64,000 bases of DNA from Chrysomallon squamiferum (GCA_012295275.1 CM022673.1:4438605-4502604); one strand, 5' to 3'. Positions 48,353 through 58,670 are shown, numbered from the stretch's first letter. The notes: generated by a model from the sequence alone, not told the origin. A program made the numbers and translations.

Positions 48353-48551
48353 ACATTGGTTGTCATTTTGTTATAATGATATAAATAACATTAATTTTAC
48401 AATATAATTAGATGGAAGTCCAGGAATTAGAATTAAATAACTTCACTTTCTCTTTTATAATTATTTTATTATTTTAAATTTGTTTTCATTTGTATTTTTT
48501 CAGGATGTATGCTTAGTGATGTATGTGGGCCAGACCAAGTCTGTAAAGATG
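28927..48551 (+). CDS. Unrecognised secreted-protein gene, 5' exons (3' partial)
   Basis: I do not recognise this gene. Exon 1 (28,927-29,038) encodes MREMSKLLFIAVLAVFGKRT then SLGFGAPLQTLFPLGTI and one base of Gly38. Residues 7-17 form a hydrophobic core after Arg2/Lys6, so this is a probable signal peptide for secretion. Cleavage is likely around residues 23-26; the position is uncertain because Pro27 follows. Two in-frame ATGs (codons 1 and 4) are possible starts. The donor is GTAAGT. After a 19,465-bp intron, a 48-bp exon (48,504-48,551) completes Gly38 and adds CMLSDVCGPDQVCKD with one base over, again before GTAAGT. Phases match (1 to 1). Three Cys spaced CX5CX5C suggest the start of a disulfide-rich domain. 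Later exons lie beyond position 48,551 and were not identified. A secreted ligand, prohormone or protease-inhibitor-like protein is possible; none is established. Confidence 0.6.
29339..29415. repeat. (TG)n/(CA)n hairpin-like microsatellite
   Basis: A (TG)n stretch passes through 'acgtgtgtacgtgtgtacacatgcgtacacacacacg' into (CA)n. The TG half and the CA half are complementary, so the strand could fold on itself. Confidence 0.75.
29880..30250. repeat. ACAT/ATAC-rich cryptic repeat
   Basis: 370 bp of interleaved acat, atac and acac units without a fixed period. It generates C/Y/V-rich artefactual ORFs on the minus strand. Confidence 0.75.
31319..31895. repeat. Diverged repeat leading into the 39-bp minisatellite
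   Basis: Strings such as 'ttgctgaaatgaaggga', 'actaaaatgagagaacagaagga', 'gccaaaatgaagggaattaag' and 'tgctgaaatgaaagaacacaagga' recur at irregular spacing. They resemble a decayed version of the 'gaaat-a--a-agaacaaag' theme of the adjacent array, so this may be its older flank. Open frames here are probably accidental. Confidence 0.4.
31896..32178. repeat. 39-bp minisatellite, 7 copies with no indels
   Basis: Units begin with 'agaacaaag' at 31,896, 31,935, 31,974, 32,013, 32,052, 32,091, 32,130 and a partial unit at 32,169. Every interval is exactly 39 bp. Because 39 is a multiple of three, two minus-strand frames stay open and read as 13-residue repeats (HYELCSDIFVVSV-like and FQYIMNFVLISLL-like). 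Nothing else suggests translation: no start context, splice sites or neighbouring coding exons. Confidence 0.95.
32713..32781. repeat. (ATC)n then (ATT)n microsatellite
   Basis: ATC units with two interruptions pass abruptly into pure ATT units. Confidence 0.9.
33700..33850. repeat. (TTTTA)n microsatellite
   Basis: Pentanucleotide array with a short 'cagttcatttcag' interruption near 33,721, then about 15 nearly perfect units. The same pentamer is repeated at 25,480, 37,904, 44,825 and 63,170. Confidence 0.9.
34200..34375 (-). mobile_element. tRNA-derived SINE-like fragment (minus strand)
   Basis: Reading the minus strand, 'aaggcttg' precedes a B-box-like GGATCAATCC (34,321-34,330) and then 'ttagagtagcaatttcccattt'. 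This resembles the plus-strand element at 53,755 (GGATCAATCC, then 'gtttcccatt'). The head is shortened and the copy diverged. Confidence 0.4.
34797..34845. repeat. (TA)n microsatellite, ~49 bp
   Basis: About 24 perfect TA units followed by 'tgcacaaacacacacatacac'. Confidence 0.95.
35505..35715. repeat. Degenerate ~26-bp tandem array
   Basis: The module 'tggttcagaaaaatggtt-tat' recurs near 35,509, 35,535, 35,582, 35,609, 35,633, 35,660 and 35,686, mostly 24-28 bp apart. The ORF across it is a by-product. Confidence 0.6.
36966..36994. repeat. (GT)n microsatellite
   Basis: About 14 perfect GT units. Confidence 0.9.
38582..38670. repeat. (TC)n microsatellite, 89 bp
   Basis: About 44.5 perfect units, exactly the length of the array at 16,452-16,540. 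It is followed immediately by 'gtctttctag', so the array plus tail mimics a strong polypyrimidine tract and AG acceptor ending at 38,680. Confidence 0.97.
39105..39395. repeat. Degenerate ~50-bp tandem array
   Basis: The module 'tgagatattatttttaaaaaagta-agaga-t' recurs near 39,120, 39,173, 39,224, 39,269, 39,319 and 39,361, mostly 42-53 bp apart. Confidence 0.6.
41091..41147. repeat. (GT)n microsatellite, ~57 bp
   Basis: About 28 uninterrupted GT units. Confidence 0.95.
43690..43975. repeat. ~67-bp tandem array, 4 units
   Basis: Units 'atacagatgtactccaaaagtatctacattgtttttcttgtaat' plus 'gacacattcagttctgtttttta' start near 43,707, 43,775, 43,841 and 43,908 (spacings 68, 66, 67). Each unit ends in a T-rich tract followed by ACAG or ATAG, resembling a 3' splice site. 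Confidence 0.85.
44063..44151. repeat. Twin poly-A runs of 33 A each
   Basis: 44,063-44,095 and 44,119-44,151 are both 33 consecutive A, separated by 23 bases ('ttgttctgcaattattttagggg'). Confidence 0.95.
44825..45005. repeat. Compound (TTTTA)n microsatellite
   Basis: About 180 bp of TTTTA units interrupted by (GTTT)n near 44,891-44,915 and TTTA units near the end. Confidence 0.9.
45183..45218. repeat. (GT)n microsatellite
   Basis: About 17-18 GT units. Confidence 0.9.
45515..45750. repeat. ~114-bp direct duplication in a pyrimidine-rich block
   Basis: 'caattctgtttgac-attgct-ttcctatttt' starts at 45,521 and again at 45,635. The shared tract continues through 'tttcttttcttatttttt-----ccctctttatgtt' to 'tatatatatttttt'. 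The block 45,360-45,750 is T/C-rich, so nearby ORFs are artefacts. Confidence 0.8.
46340..46620. repeat. ~33-37-bp A+T tandem array
   Basis: The module 'tatattgtttatttaatgt' recurs near 46,351, 46,386, 46,418, 46,469, 46,500, 46,537 and 46,599 with degenerate spacers such as 'acttgatatat'. Confidence 0.7.
47385..47720. repeat. TATG/TGTG-rich cryptic repeat
   Basis: About 330 bp made of tatg, tgtg and tgta units. Source of Cys/Tyr/Val-rich artefactual ORFs. Confidence 0.85.
48309..48349. repeat. (AC)n microsatellite
   Basis: About 20 AC units, 155 bp upstream of the 48-bp exon. Intronic CA repeats near exons can influence splicing in animals; a role here is only inference. Confidence 0.9.
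48504..48551 (+). CDS. Secreted-protein gene exon 2 (48-bp microexon, CX5CX5C)
   Basis: Flanked by 'tttgtattttttcag' and GTAAGT. It enters and leaves in phase 1, so it could be included or skipped without shifting the frame. It adds CMLSDVCGPDQVCKD after the completed Gly38. Consensus splice sites on both sides, an open frame, a matching phase and three Cys in 16 codons argue it is real. Assignment to the exon 19.5 kb upstream is inference from strand and phase. Confidence 0.55.
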
Positions 48552-50699
48552 GTAAGTAGAATGTTACTAGTCAAAGTATAATAAAACAAATCCACCAGAA
48601 GAGAACATCTAGGTGCATTCCTCAAATTGAAGAAAATAATAAAAATTCAGTTTTGGAGTGCACATTCAGAAGATCATTTTTATTCTTTCATTATTATTAT
48701 TTAAATAGCCTTGGACATTTGTTTTGGACTACCTAACATAGCTATAATTTTCAAATGCTCACACTGAAAGAAGAACCATAGTTAGAACTGTCACCACATG
48801 AACATGTATAATACTCAAGTCCTGTGTCTCTCTTGAGTGTATATGCTTTATTAATGGTCCTGCTCCTGGTGTGAAACCACCAAAACCCATATATTGTCAA
48901 AAGTAATTACACTTTTTAATGATTTACTTGTTTTCAGGATAGTATATTTTCTGTGTTAATGTTAGGTTTAAATATTAACAAGACTAATCAGTCTGTTATA
49001 AGATAACAAGTTAAATCAGTATGTGGTTAAACAACAGCCTTATTAAATCCTAGAACCAGATTATATCCAGTATAACCATTTATTTTTCCACGACATAATA
49101 TATTTTTTTTTAATACTCTTAGTGTGAATCCAGCATTCAGCTTCTCTAAAACAAAATGAGCCAGTTGTAAATATTTTTAATTAAACAAATTAGTTTTTTA
49201 TTTGAATTACATATAAATAGATTTAAATACAACTTGCTGGAATATGTAATAAAAAATATATCTATGGTTGAAAGGATTTCACAGACTTTAATTTATATTA
49301 CGTTCTGTAATAATCATTACAACCACAGGGAAACAAAATGTTGCACTGCAAACTGGGATAGCAAATGAAAAATACCACTGATATCATTTTTATATTCAGG
49401 AATGGGAAAATTAAAGTTTGTGTGGCAAAAAAAATAAATCAGATTTAGAAATATCACTATTATATTTTTAGATATTAAAATTACACCACTATACATTACC
49501 CAGATTCTGTAATAAACTGTGATAGTTGATATTTGTGCTTGTTTATCAAGAATCCACTGATGGCAGGTCTCGTTGGTAAATTGTTCTATTTTTGATTTAT
49601 GGATAAATGTTTGGCTGATTTTGTTTAATGTGATGTCGATGTCTAGAGAAAAACAGAAACAGTTTAATCTTTGTGATTTCCACAGCATTTCTAATTTCTT
49701 ACTTTTTGATGTTTTTGCTTTTTTCCCCACAAGGATGTTTCCAATAATAAATGACAATATATAACATTTTAAGCCTTAAATTCTTGTATGAAGCTGTGTA
49801 TGTGTGCGAAAGTGAAAGAGAAAAAGATGGTACAATTTTTTTTTTTTAATTCTCAACTGTTCCTGTATATTTTTTTCTTTCTTTCTTTTTCCTTCATCCT
49901 TTTCTTCAGTCCCATCTCTTGAAAAAAAAGAGAAAAATTCTCTCTCCATCATTTTCTCTGTTGAAGTCTTCTTTCGTCACACATATTTTACTGCACCCAC
50001 TGACAGCTCCAGAGAGCTTATCTTTCACAGCCACACACAGCAATGATCTCACATTCAGCTGTTGAAGAATGCCAAATGTATTTGATTTTGCCCCAAGGAT
50101 TTCCATCTGCAATTGGCAGCTTCAGTTCTGAGAGATTTTCAAAAAATGGATCTCAAAAGAAAATTTATGGCAGAAGTGTTTTCTAGTTTCTAGTTTAGTT
50201 TGTTTGTTGCCTTTTCTGGCCAAATACAAAAACAACTTTCTCAAACATTTCTGTAGCATTAAAGTGCATGACACAGGTGCAAAGGGTTAAATCACCAGTA
50301 TTCCAATTTGTTAAGAATTATATATAAGAAGGAAATAATTGCTGCCTTCAGTTCACAAACAACCTTTACCAGTTAAACCTGAAGGATGCATTTGGTCATG
50401 GAGTTCAAATTGGTGTGTGTGTGTGTCTGTGTACATGTGTGTGTATGTGTGTTTGTGTTTGTGTGTGTACAAAACAGATACAGTCCAAAAAAGGGAACAC
50501 TATGGTTAAGTAAGTACCATTTGATTATCAGGTAGAAGGATCTCATCTTGGTAACCACTTCAACCAGGAATTAATGTGAAAAGTTTATTATTATTATTAT
50601 TATTTTTTTTAATTTAAATTTTTACTACTATTCTTCTCTTTTTTTTAATTTTTATCAATAAATATTCAAACATATACTAAGCCTATTTTACACAGACAA

Positions 50700-51110
50700 T
50701 ATGGGTTCTACTTTTTACAAGCCTGAGACATCATCCATGAATTGTCAGAAGATGTGGGATTCTTTCAGACAGTTGATTTATTCAGCAGCCCAGTGGATAC
50801 CTCCTGAGACTGATTCATTGATCACTGTGTGTCAGAAAAGCTTATCTTTAGTGCACACTTTAACAGTGCTTTGCAAGCCTTGGTAAGCCAATGTGTGCTG
50901 AGAAACATTCTTAGTGTGTCTGTGCTAACAGTATTTTTACAGGCTTCAATAAGCCAGCACCAAGAGGATGGATTCATTGATCATCATGCATCATGAAAAC
51001 TGATCTTTATTGTTTCTATAGAAAATGTTTTTACAGGCCTGAGTGAGCTGGTATACGTATCATGGGCATTGATTCATTGATCCAGTGTTTCAAAATGTCT
51101 CAGCTGCAGT
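50700..51110. repeat. Degenerate ~100-bp tandem array
   Basis: 'gattcattgatca' recurs near 50,812, 50,971 and 51,071, and 'tttttacaggcct-a--aagcc-g' near 50,716, 50,937 and 51,031. 'cagaaaagcttatctttagtg' near 50,834 pairs with 'tgaaaactgatctttattg' near 50,994. Together they indicate a ~100-bp unit with indels. Confidence 0.55.
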
Positions 51111-51659
51111 CTGACAGCACATACAATAAAACGTCATAAATGAAACATGGATGCTCAGTTTAGAACGCTCCTGTTGAAAAGAATTGTGTTCATACTTTTG
51201 ATTTTTTCTCATATGAATAGTCAGTTATATGTAAAAATATTTATTGTGTCCCATTCTAACAAGTTTTCCATACAGGTTTATGAAATGCCATGGTATGTGG
51301 TATCCTGTCTGTGGGAAGGTGTATATATATAAATCATCCAATGCTATGCGTTGATAAACTGAAGTGATCATAGAAGCTTTCCTTTGTCACTGTAACATTA
51401 TATGTGAAATATATTTTAGTTTCAGGACATTGTTTGTGATGTATGTGCTTAATACCTAATAAAGTTTTGTGTAAAAACAGGCATTGTTAAATATTCATTC
51501 AATTATTTATTCATTAATCTTTTCAGCATTTGAACATAATGTGTCCATTCATCCAAACTAAATGATAAAAGTAAATTATGTATATTTAATAAAATGCTAA
51601 CATCATCTAACTAAACAATGTGTTGTAAAAATCTGATGGAACACTAAGCATATTCCCAG

Positions 51660-52000
51660 ATGCATCAATACTGACTTATAATCTACTCCCACACAATGTG
51701 CCGTCTACTCCAAAATGTGTTCATATTGACTTTTAGTGTGTTTCCTAATGTATTAATATTGACATGTAGTCTACTTCCAAATGTATTGACATGTAGTCTA
51801 CTTCCAAATGTATTAATATTGACTTACAGTCTGTTGAAAAATGTATTAATGTTATATGTAGTCTACTCCCTAATGCATTAAAATTCACTAATGATCTTAC
51901 TGTTTCCATTGACATATAGTCTATTCATAAATGTATTAAAACTGACTTGTAATCTGCTTCTGTATGTATTATAAATGATGTGCAGTCTATTCCCATAATA
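51660..52000. repeat. ~33-bp tandem array, about 10 units
   Basis: The module 'tattaatattgacatgtagtctacttccaaatg' recurs. Its 'tagtctac' core is seen near 51,702, 51,735, 51,767, 51,794, 51,827, 51,859, 51,917, 51,950 and 51,983, with most intervals 32-33 bp (one 27, one 58). The plus-strand ORF across part of it reads as a degenerate 'SLLPNVLILT' repeat and is not a credible gene. Confidence 0.85.
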
Positions 52001-52264
52001 CTGCTGTTGTCCCAGGCAGACACACTTGTTTTCTAGGAGATACAAGCAAAGAGTTATTTTACAGACTCACTAAATTCAACTTTTAAATCCACAGATGCCA
52101 GATCAATGAGTTCAAAAATGAGAGTTGATTCGTTACATAGCATTTGAACTTGTATACCATACAATCATTTCTCGAAACGTTACATTTCACTGTTTGTTCT
52201 GAAATTTCACCTTCACTATCAATTCAGCAAAGCAGCCATTTTTGAAAAATTAATATTTTTATTT

Positions 52265-52392
52265 TTATTTTTTTATTATTATTATTATTATTATTACTAC
52301 TACTACTACTATTATTATTTTTATTATTATTATTACTATTATTATTATTATTATTACTACTACTACTATTATTATTATTAGCATTATTATCA
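52265..52392. repeat. (ATT)n/(ACT)n microsatellite
   Basis: About 125 bp of trinucleotide repeats switching between ATT and ACT, giving an Asn/Ser-rich artefactual ORF on the minus strand. Confidence 0.92.
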
Positions 52393-53754
52393 TGTGTACT
52401 ACTATCTGATAGTATTTTCAAAGCTGGTGTTCAGTGCACTGGGTGATAATCAGAAGGGTATCAGGAGAGAAAGGTGTAAAAGGCTAGGTGTCACAGTGAT
52501 ACCAGTGACAGATGAACTGTCACTAGTGACACACTATTAACTCATTCGTGGACTTACCTCAAGAGGGTCTCACTTCACATTTTGAAAGATTTAATGAGAT
52601 CACTGCAAAATCTTGAATTACAGTATTTTTACTGTGACAGCCTCTCTGAACCTTCAGATAAGAAAATGTGTCATTCTGAAATAAAATTTGGCATCTAATA
52701 ATGATTTGATGATACTGAATAATTTTTTGTTACTAATCAGTTATTCATAGAAACATACATGCACATATATATATATATATATATACACACACATGCACAC
52801 ACACACACACACAAATATGATCACAAATACATATATACAAATAATAAATTTAATTAGGACAACAGTTATGATGGTATTTTTGCACATAGATTTAATTACT
52901 AAAGCATTCACATGATGTTGAATGACGTAGTCTTTGATCATGTGTATTGCTGTGTTTGACAAAGGATTAACGGATGGGATGGGGAGAGTTTCAAGAACAG
53001 GATCCCTGAATGGTAATTAGCAACTGTTAAACTGCAAAGTGTTCTAATATTAGAACTTTATGAATGACATTAATTAAGTGACATCAGTTAACTTCCAAAT
53101 ATATAAGTTCAACAACATGTTATTATTATTAGTCCAAGGTCACTTCTGAAATGGCAAAGCCACGGTTGGATATCGAATTCCAAAACTAGCTCTGTTTGGT
53201 TTTGAGATGACCCCTTCCATGCTTCCAGATTACACTGGCCAGGTGTACTGTTTACCTTGATTAACAGCTGGTCTCATTCACACAAAGTCACCTTTTTATT
53301 TTTGCCTAAACCTGTCTGATTTGACTTTAGAACCATTATTGCTTCTTAAGTCTTCAGTGCTAACACCTCATCAGTCTCAAGTTAAATCTTCTCTCTCTGA
53401 AAAGTTTGTAAGCTTCCTATATGATAATTGAGGGTTTTTCTCTTTCTTTCTTTCTTTCATTATTAATATAGAGCAGCATCAGTTACAGGTACAAGTTTCA
53501 CATTTAGATCAGCTGACAGGTGTAAAAAGTGATAAACTCCAGAGAGAGCTGTGTACTGAAAGGTTAAGCTGGCTCAGTTGATATTTTTCTGACTTTGAAC
53601 ATGACGTAAACAGTAATCTGCTTCTGCTCATGTTTGAAAATGTAGACAGTTTGTAACATCGACTTTATTGTGAAAACTTGACATCAAAAGAACAAAATGA
53701 AAAAGGTAATGAAGAAGCAACATCTCTTGATACTAATAATGATTTTTGGGGTAT

Positions 53755-53935
53755 GACGACGAAGGCTAGGATAATGGTTAAAGGGCTTGTCTGAGATATC
53801 TTTGTTTATGGGATCAATCCTTCTAGAAGGTGTCAGAAGGGTTGTTTCCCATTCAGACCTGCTCTTGTTTCTTTGTTATTTATGTGATGATTCTTGCTAA
53901 GATCAATACCTGTCAAGTTTCTTATTTCTTCTTAT
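53755..53935 (+). mobile_element. tRNA-derived SINE-like element
   Basis: The head 'aggataatggttaaagggct' resembles a Pol III A box and GGGATCAATCC (53,811-53,821) a B box about 45 bp downstream, the spacing of a tRNA promoter. A body 'gggttgtttcccattcagacc' follows. No full-length A tail or target-site duplication was seen, so it is probably an old fragment. Confidence 0.5.
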
Positions 53936-54539
53936 TATTGTTATTGTTGCTGTTGCTGTTGTTGAGGTAATGTTACCACCACCATCATCATCATCATTAT
54001 TACTACTACTACTATGACTACTATAATTACTACTGTTACAACAACCATCACCTGATTCTGAACTTATACTCATCTATTAACCAACTGTAAATAAAGTCAA
54101 CTTCCGTCAGATATAAGAAGATAAATATCTGCCTCAGTTTTGTAACATTAGAAGAGGAGTACATTGTATGTTGTTTAGCACAAAGAAGATTACTGTTCTG
54201 TCTGAGGAATATAATTAAATTGTACTTGCTGCTCATTAGACGTAAGACTTTGGGGGAAACTAAAAAGACTGATAAAGAGAAATCGATAAAATTGCGTTAC
54301 ATGAATAAAAATGTCAAAAGCTAGTGTGTGAGGTTGTGGCAAAGAATGGACTGACCATGGACTCGCCCCAGCACGCCCTTTCAGCCAGCTAGCTTGTTGT
54401 GAGAATCCAAGAAGAGGTTTTTAATAAGTAAAACTAAGAAAACATCACATTTCTGACAGCATTGCGGCAGATTGACAATCAAAATAGGAAGCCCAGATTT
54501 ATTATTTTATATGACAGAATACATCAAGATATCAAAATT

Positions 54540-55560
54540 AAGTTTGTCATAAAGTTATCTGTACTATACATCTGTTTTGTATATTGAATGTCAGTTTATC
54601 TTCTACCATGAACGTCTCAAGTCTACTGTTTTCTTACGTGGTCAAAATATCGTAATTGATTTAGTCTTGAATGTTCAAGATACTAAAATAGTTTTGCCAC
54701 GTATGGTCATAATTTGAATTCAGCTTTGGTGTGACCAAGATAGCAATACTATTTTAGTCAAGAAACAAAAACAAGTACAGTGAAAATGTGGATACTAATT
54801 TAATTGTTTGTGGTCAAGGCATCTTTATCTGTATAGTTCATCTTGAAAGATCATGTACTGATCCGAATTTTGTTATAAAGTGTCAAGACAACAAAATTAA
54901 TTATGTCTTGTATGCTGAAGTTTTCATTATTAGTTTTATCTTACAGTTAAGACATTAATAACAGTATTGCAAGACAATGGTTAAGTTGTTGGTTTAGTAG
55001 ACAGCTGGTACTGGGATCAAGACTTGATTAGAGAAATTTTGATAGTACCCTCTTTTTTTGTTTCTAATTGATCATGGAAGACACTAACACCAAATGAAAT
55101 GACAGTTAACACACCTATGGTGTTTCCAAGACTGGGATGCTTGATCTTTTTAGTGAAATGAAACAGATTTTAAAAGTTTTGTTTATTAAAAAAATCCTAA
55201 AAGATTTATTTGAGAAAATATAAACTCTTGTATACTGACTTGTATATTGACCACCATAGCTGTACATAAATTTTCACTGGATACAAGCAGATTTTTAAAA
55301 TAGTTTCTTTCAGAAAATCTAAACTCGTGGATTGTATGTGCAAGACAGGCATATTTGAACTGTCAGTTGAAGAAAGCACATTTTAAATGTTTTATAGATC
55401 AGAAAATGTATGTCCTCAGATTATGTAATAAAGATGGGCATACATAGAGCTTCAATTTAAATAAGAACATTTTATTAATCTAAACTCTAAGATTTTGATC
55501 AAGATAGGCATACTTGAATATTTTGTGGAACCTAGCACATTTTAAATAGATTGTAGATTA
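54540..55560. repeat. Highly degenerate tandem sequence
   Basis: Variants of 'gtcaagatag-aata' followed by 'agtttt' recur from 54,640 to 54,950. From 55,340 to 55,530 'caagataggcatacttgaa' and 'agcacattttaaat-g-ttgtagat-ag' recur near 55,342, 55,431 and 55,502. Periods are about 70-90 bp and blurred. The SINE-like element at 54,965 interrupts this stretch. Confidence 0.4.
54965..55100 (+). mobile_element. tRNA-derived SINE-like element
   Basis: 'gacaatggttaagttgttgg' (A-box-like) is followed by 'ctgggatcaagac' (degenerate B box) at about 55,012, in the same layout as the element at 53,755. Confidence 0.42.
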
Positions 55561-56504
55561 GTAATTCAGTATTTTATTGTAGTTTTTTTATCTAAAGGTG
55601 AGCAGTTATGAGGTGAGGTAGCATCCCTAATATTGTCCTGTGAGCAGTTGCCCTACATCCACCTGTACGTTTTAGAGGACATTAGCAGATTTTGAATCAT
55701 TTATTGATTTGTAAAATAATATTATGTGACCAAGACAGATACATTGCAACATTTCATAACAAATTAATGCAATGCCATTATCATTAATAAAGATAAGGAT
55801 TATTGTGTGCATGAAATGGGTGCCATATTGATTATTTTTTCTGATGTTATGATGGGTTGCTTGTTATGTGTGATATATGAGAAGGGATGGTCGGTATTTC
55901 TGATATTTATGCTTGGCTTGGTATTAAATCAAAAACTGGGGTCATGAACTTGTATACTATTTATAATATTTGTTTTGGTTGATTGTTACTTCTGAAGTTT
56001 TTGATTGGTTCGTTGATGTCTTGATTTTTAATTTTTGATTTGGTTCAAATTCATCTCTTCTTTTTTTTTCCCTTCATAAATCAGATTTCTAACTTTATGT
56101 TTCTGCTATTTGTTGACATATTATCAGAATGAATCAGAAATCTAAAAATCAGTGTTTTCTTTCTACTTCTCTATAGATAAATATTAATTGTTTGACTGGT
56201 TTCATGGTCATTGTTTGTTTCTTTGTTACTTTAATCTTCAGTAATTTTCATTTTTGTCTGGATTTCATAAAGCCATATTATATATCTTTTGTTTGTAAGA
56301 TATATTTTTACCATAAATGAATACCAAATAAAGATTAATAAATGAAAAAAATCTTATATACATAAATAGATAAAAACAATAATAATCAGAAAACAAATTA
56401 AAATTAGTAATCTAAGACTTAATGTTTTTGATATCTTAATGTGGGAGGTTCTGTTCACTTGACAGAAATCTCATTTGTTCAATGTTGCCTTGGTATGATA
56501 AAAT

Positions 56505-57105
56505 GTCACAATATGGCTGTTTTCCTTTTGGACTCCATTATGTAAAAATTTCAGTTTTGTTAGTTTGATTTCTTCTTAATAATTTCAATTAATATTCGTC
56601 CAGCAGTCTCTTCAGAATGTTAAACTCCTTAAATATGGCCAGATTTACTTTGCACTTGCACAGATATCAGTTTTACAGGTTTAAAAATTTGAACTTCATT
56701 ACATCTGATAAAACGTTTGGAATAGGATCTATGATATATCAAAATATCAAATGTAGTGTCACCTGATTCAATTTGATTTTGTACTAATTTTAGTTTTAAT
56801 GTTTTACCATTTGTTTTTGTTTTGTGTCATAATTTGAGTTGTTACTTCTATTCCATGTCAACATTAATTATTTCAAAAAGGCTCAAATGAATGATGAAAT
56901 GTTTAAATACAGAAGAGTTCTTTTCTTTGGACTTTATCTTGTACAGATTTCAGTTTTAACATGTTCTATTAGTTTGTTTTCTGTCTCATTATTTCAGTTC
57001 AGTTAGAAAATCTTTAAATATGGCCAGCTTTACTTTGGACATTATCTTGCACAGATATATCAATTTTACAGTTCTAACAGGTTTACACCTTTGAATTTTG
57101 ACTCA
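56505..57105. repeat. Degenerate ~100-120-bp tandem array
   Basis: 'aaatatggccag-tttactttg-ac-ttgcacagatat' occurs near 56,631 and 57,014. Looser versions occur near 56,511 ('atatggctgttttccttttggactccattatgtaaaaatttcag') and 56,920 ('ctttggactttatcttgtacagatttcag'). Confidence 0.5.
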
Positions 57106-58670
57106 GTTTCATTTCATGTGTTGACAACACATGTTGGCATGTCAAAATATATAATACTGTGTTAACCCTTTAGATTTTATATCAGTTTTTTAATGTGTTT
57201 ACGTGTGTATATTTACTGGTTTGATTTTTTCTGTTTTAGAATTGATTTTCATGTCTAAAGCCTATTTTCAGTTTGTGTGTGAAACTTGTTAAATGAAAAT
57301 CTACTTGAATCAGACTGTAATTCGTTTGTCTTTCACTAGATTCAGTTTGTCCGTAGTTGCAGATTAAGGAAACATGGCTGATTTGTAGAGGTTTTCATTA
57401 CTTAGGTAATAATCCTTAAATTATCGATATTAAACCAAAGTCTGGGAAAATCTCGATATTCTTGAATGATTGCTCTGATAAAAGCTTGTTAAATTTTCCA
57501 GAAGTCTAAATTAAGAAATTTTAATGAGTTGATTAGTATTGGAAAATAATTTATCATCACAATCATCATTTTGTTGCCTTAGCAAATTGTTACTTGATTC
57601 TGTTTGGAATAGTTTATTGGATAACTTCATTTGGTTTATGTGACTGTTTTAGTTTTCTTTTGCTTTATTTTATTTATTTACTTATTTGTTTGTTTATTTA
57701 TTTTTCATGTTGTTGTTGTTGTTGTTGTTGTTGTTATTATTATTTTAATTAAGGCCCCTACAAGTACATCTAATTAAATCCTCTTCTGTTTTCTGAAAAT
57801 CTGTTTTTTTATTCCAGTGGGCTCTTTGTCCTATTTTCTTTCCTTTGTTTTGTTTTTTCTTTCTTGTTTTGTTTTTCTCTTAATATTTCATTTCTTTTCA
57901 CAATGTTTTCTTACTTACAAACCCAACAGGATAAATGGAATAATATTTATCAATGGCAATAATCAATGAGATCAATAATTATAAATAGTTTCAACAATCT
58001 AGGACGTGATTTATTCTTGTATTGTGGTCAAATCTTTATCTGTAGAAACTTGGAAAGAAATGAAAAAGAAAAAAAAGAAAAAAAGAAGGAGAAAGATATT
58101 TGTGGAAACTAGGAAAGGAAATAACAATATTATTTTGCTGGGAAATTAGTTCTATTTACAGGTGTTAAATTTGATCTATCAGTGTTAAATCTTCACAGTG
58201 ACAGCTGAGTGAAAATATCTCTTGACCTTCAGTGGGTGGGTGAAACATTACTTCAGATATTAGCTACTTTCAGGACTTATTAAGAAATAAAAAAAAGAAA
58301 AAAAAGAAAGAAAAGAAAAATGGAATTTCCTTAATAATTCTTTAATGTATTCTAGTATTAATGATTGTTGCTTGAAAAGAAAATGGTTTTAGTATAATAA
58401 TGATATGAAAGAGGAAACCCACTGTTGTAAGACTATGTAGGTTATTAAGTAAGTAGCAAAATATCTTTTAATATGTACCTTCCCATAAACTGTGTTATTT
58501 GATTATTTTAGCTGTCTTTTTAAGGTTTCTTTTTTTATTGTTTATTTATTTTATTTTGTTTGTTTATTTGTTAATTAATTAATTTAATTTATTTATTTAT
58601 TTATTTATTTTACTTTATTTTACTTTATTTTTTTTTATTATTATGTTTTATTATTTTTATTATTATTAAT

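Larger units (their letters stand above)
29039..48503 (+). other. Intron 1 of the secreted-protein gene (19.5 kb)
   Basis: No exon is supported inside. It carries many tandem arrays and microsatellites, listed separately, one SINE-like fragment, poly-T runs (30,712-30,734), ACAT/TGTA-rich tracts (29,880-30,250 and 47,385-47,720), and pyrimidine-rich blocks (38,330-38,580 and 45,360-45,750). A few GC-richer non-repetitive stretches, such as 45,900-46,230, show no recognisable content. Confidence 0.55.

Noticed and set aside
50701-50886. 61-codon ORF from ATG with a GTAAGC near its end
   Set aside because: It lies inside a degenerate ~100-bp tandem array, so the open frame and donor-like string belong to the repeat unit.
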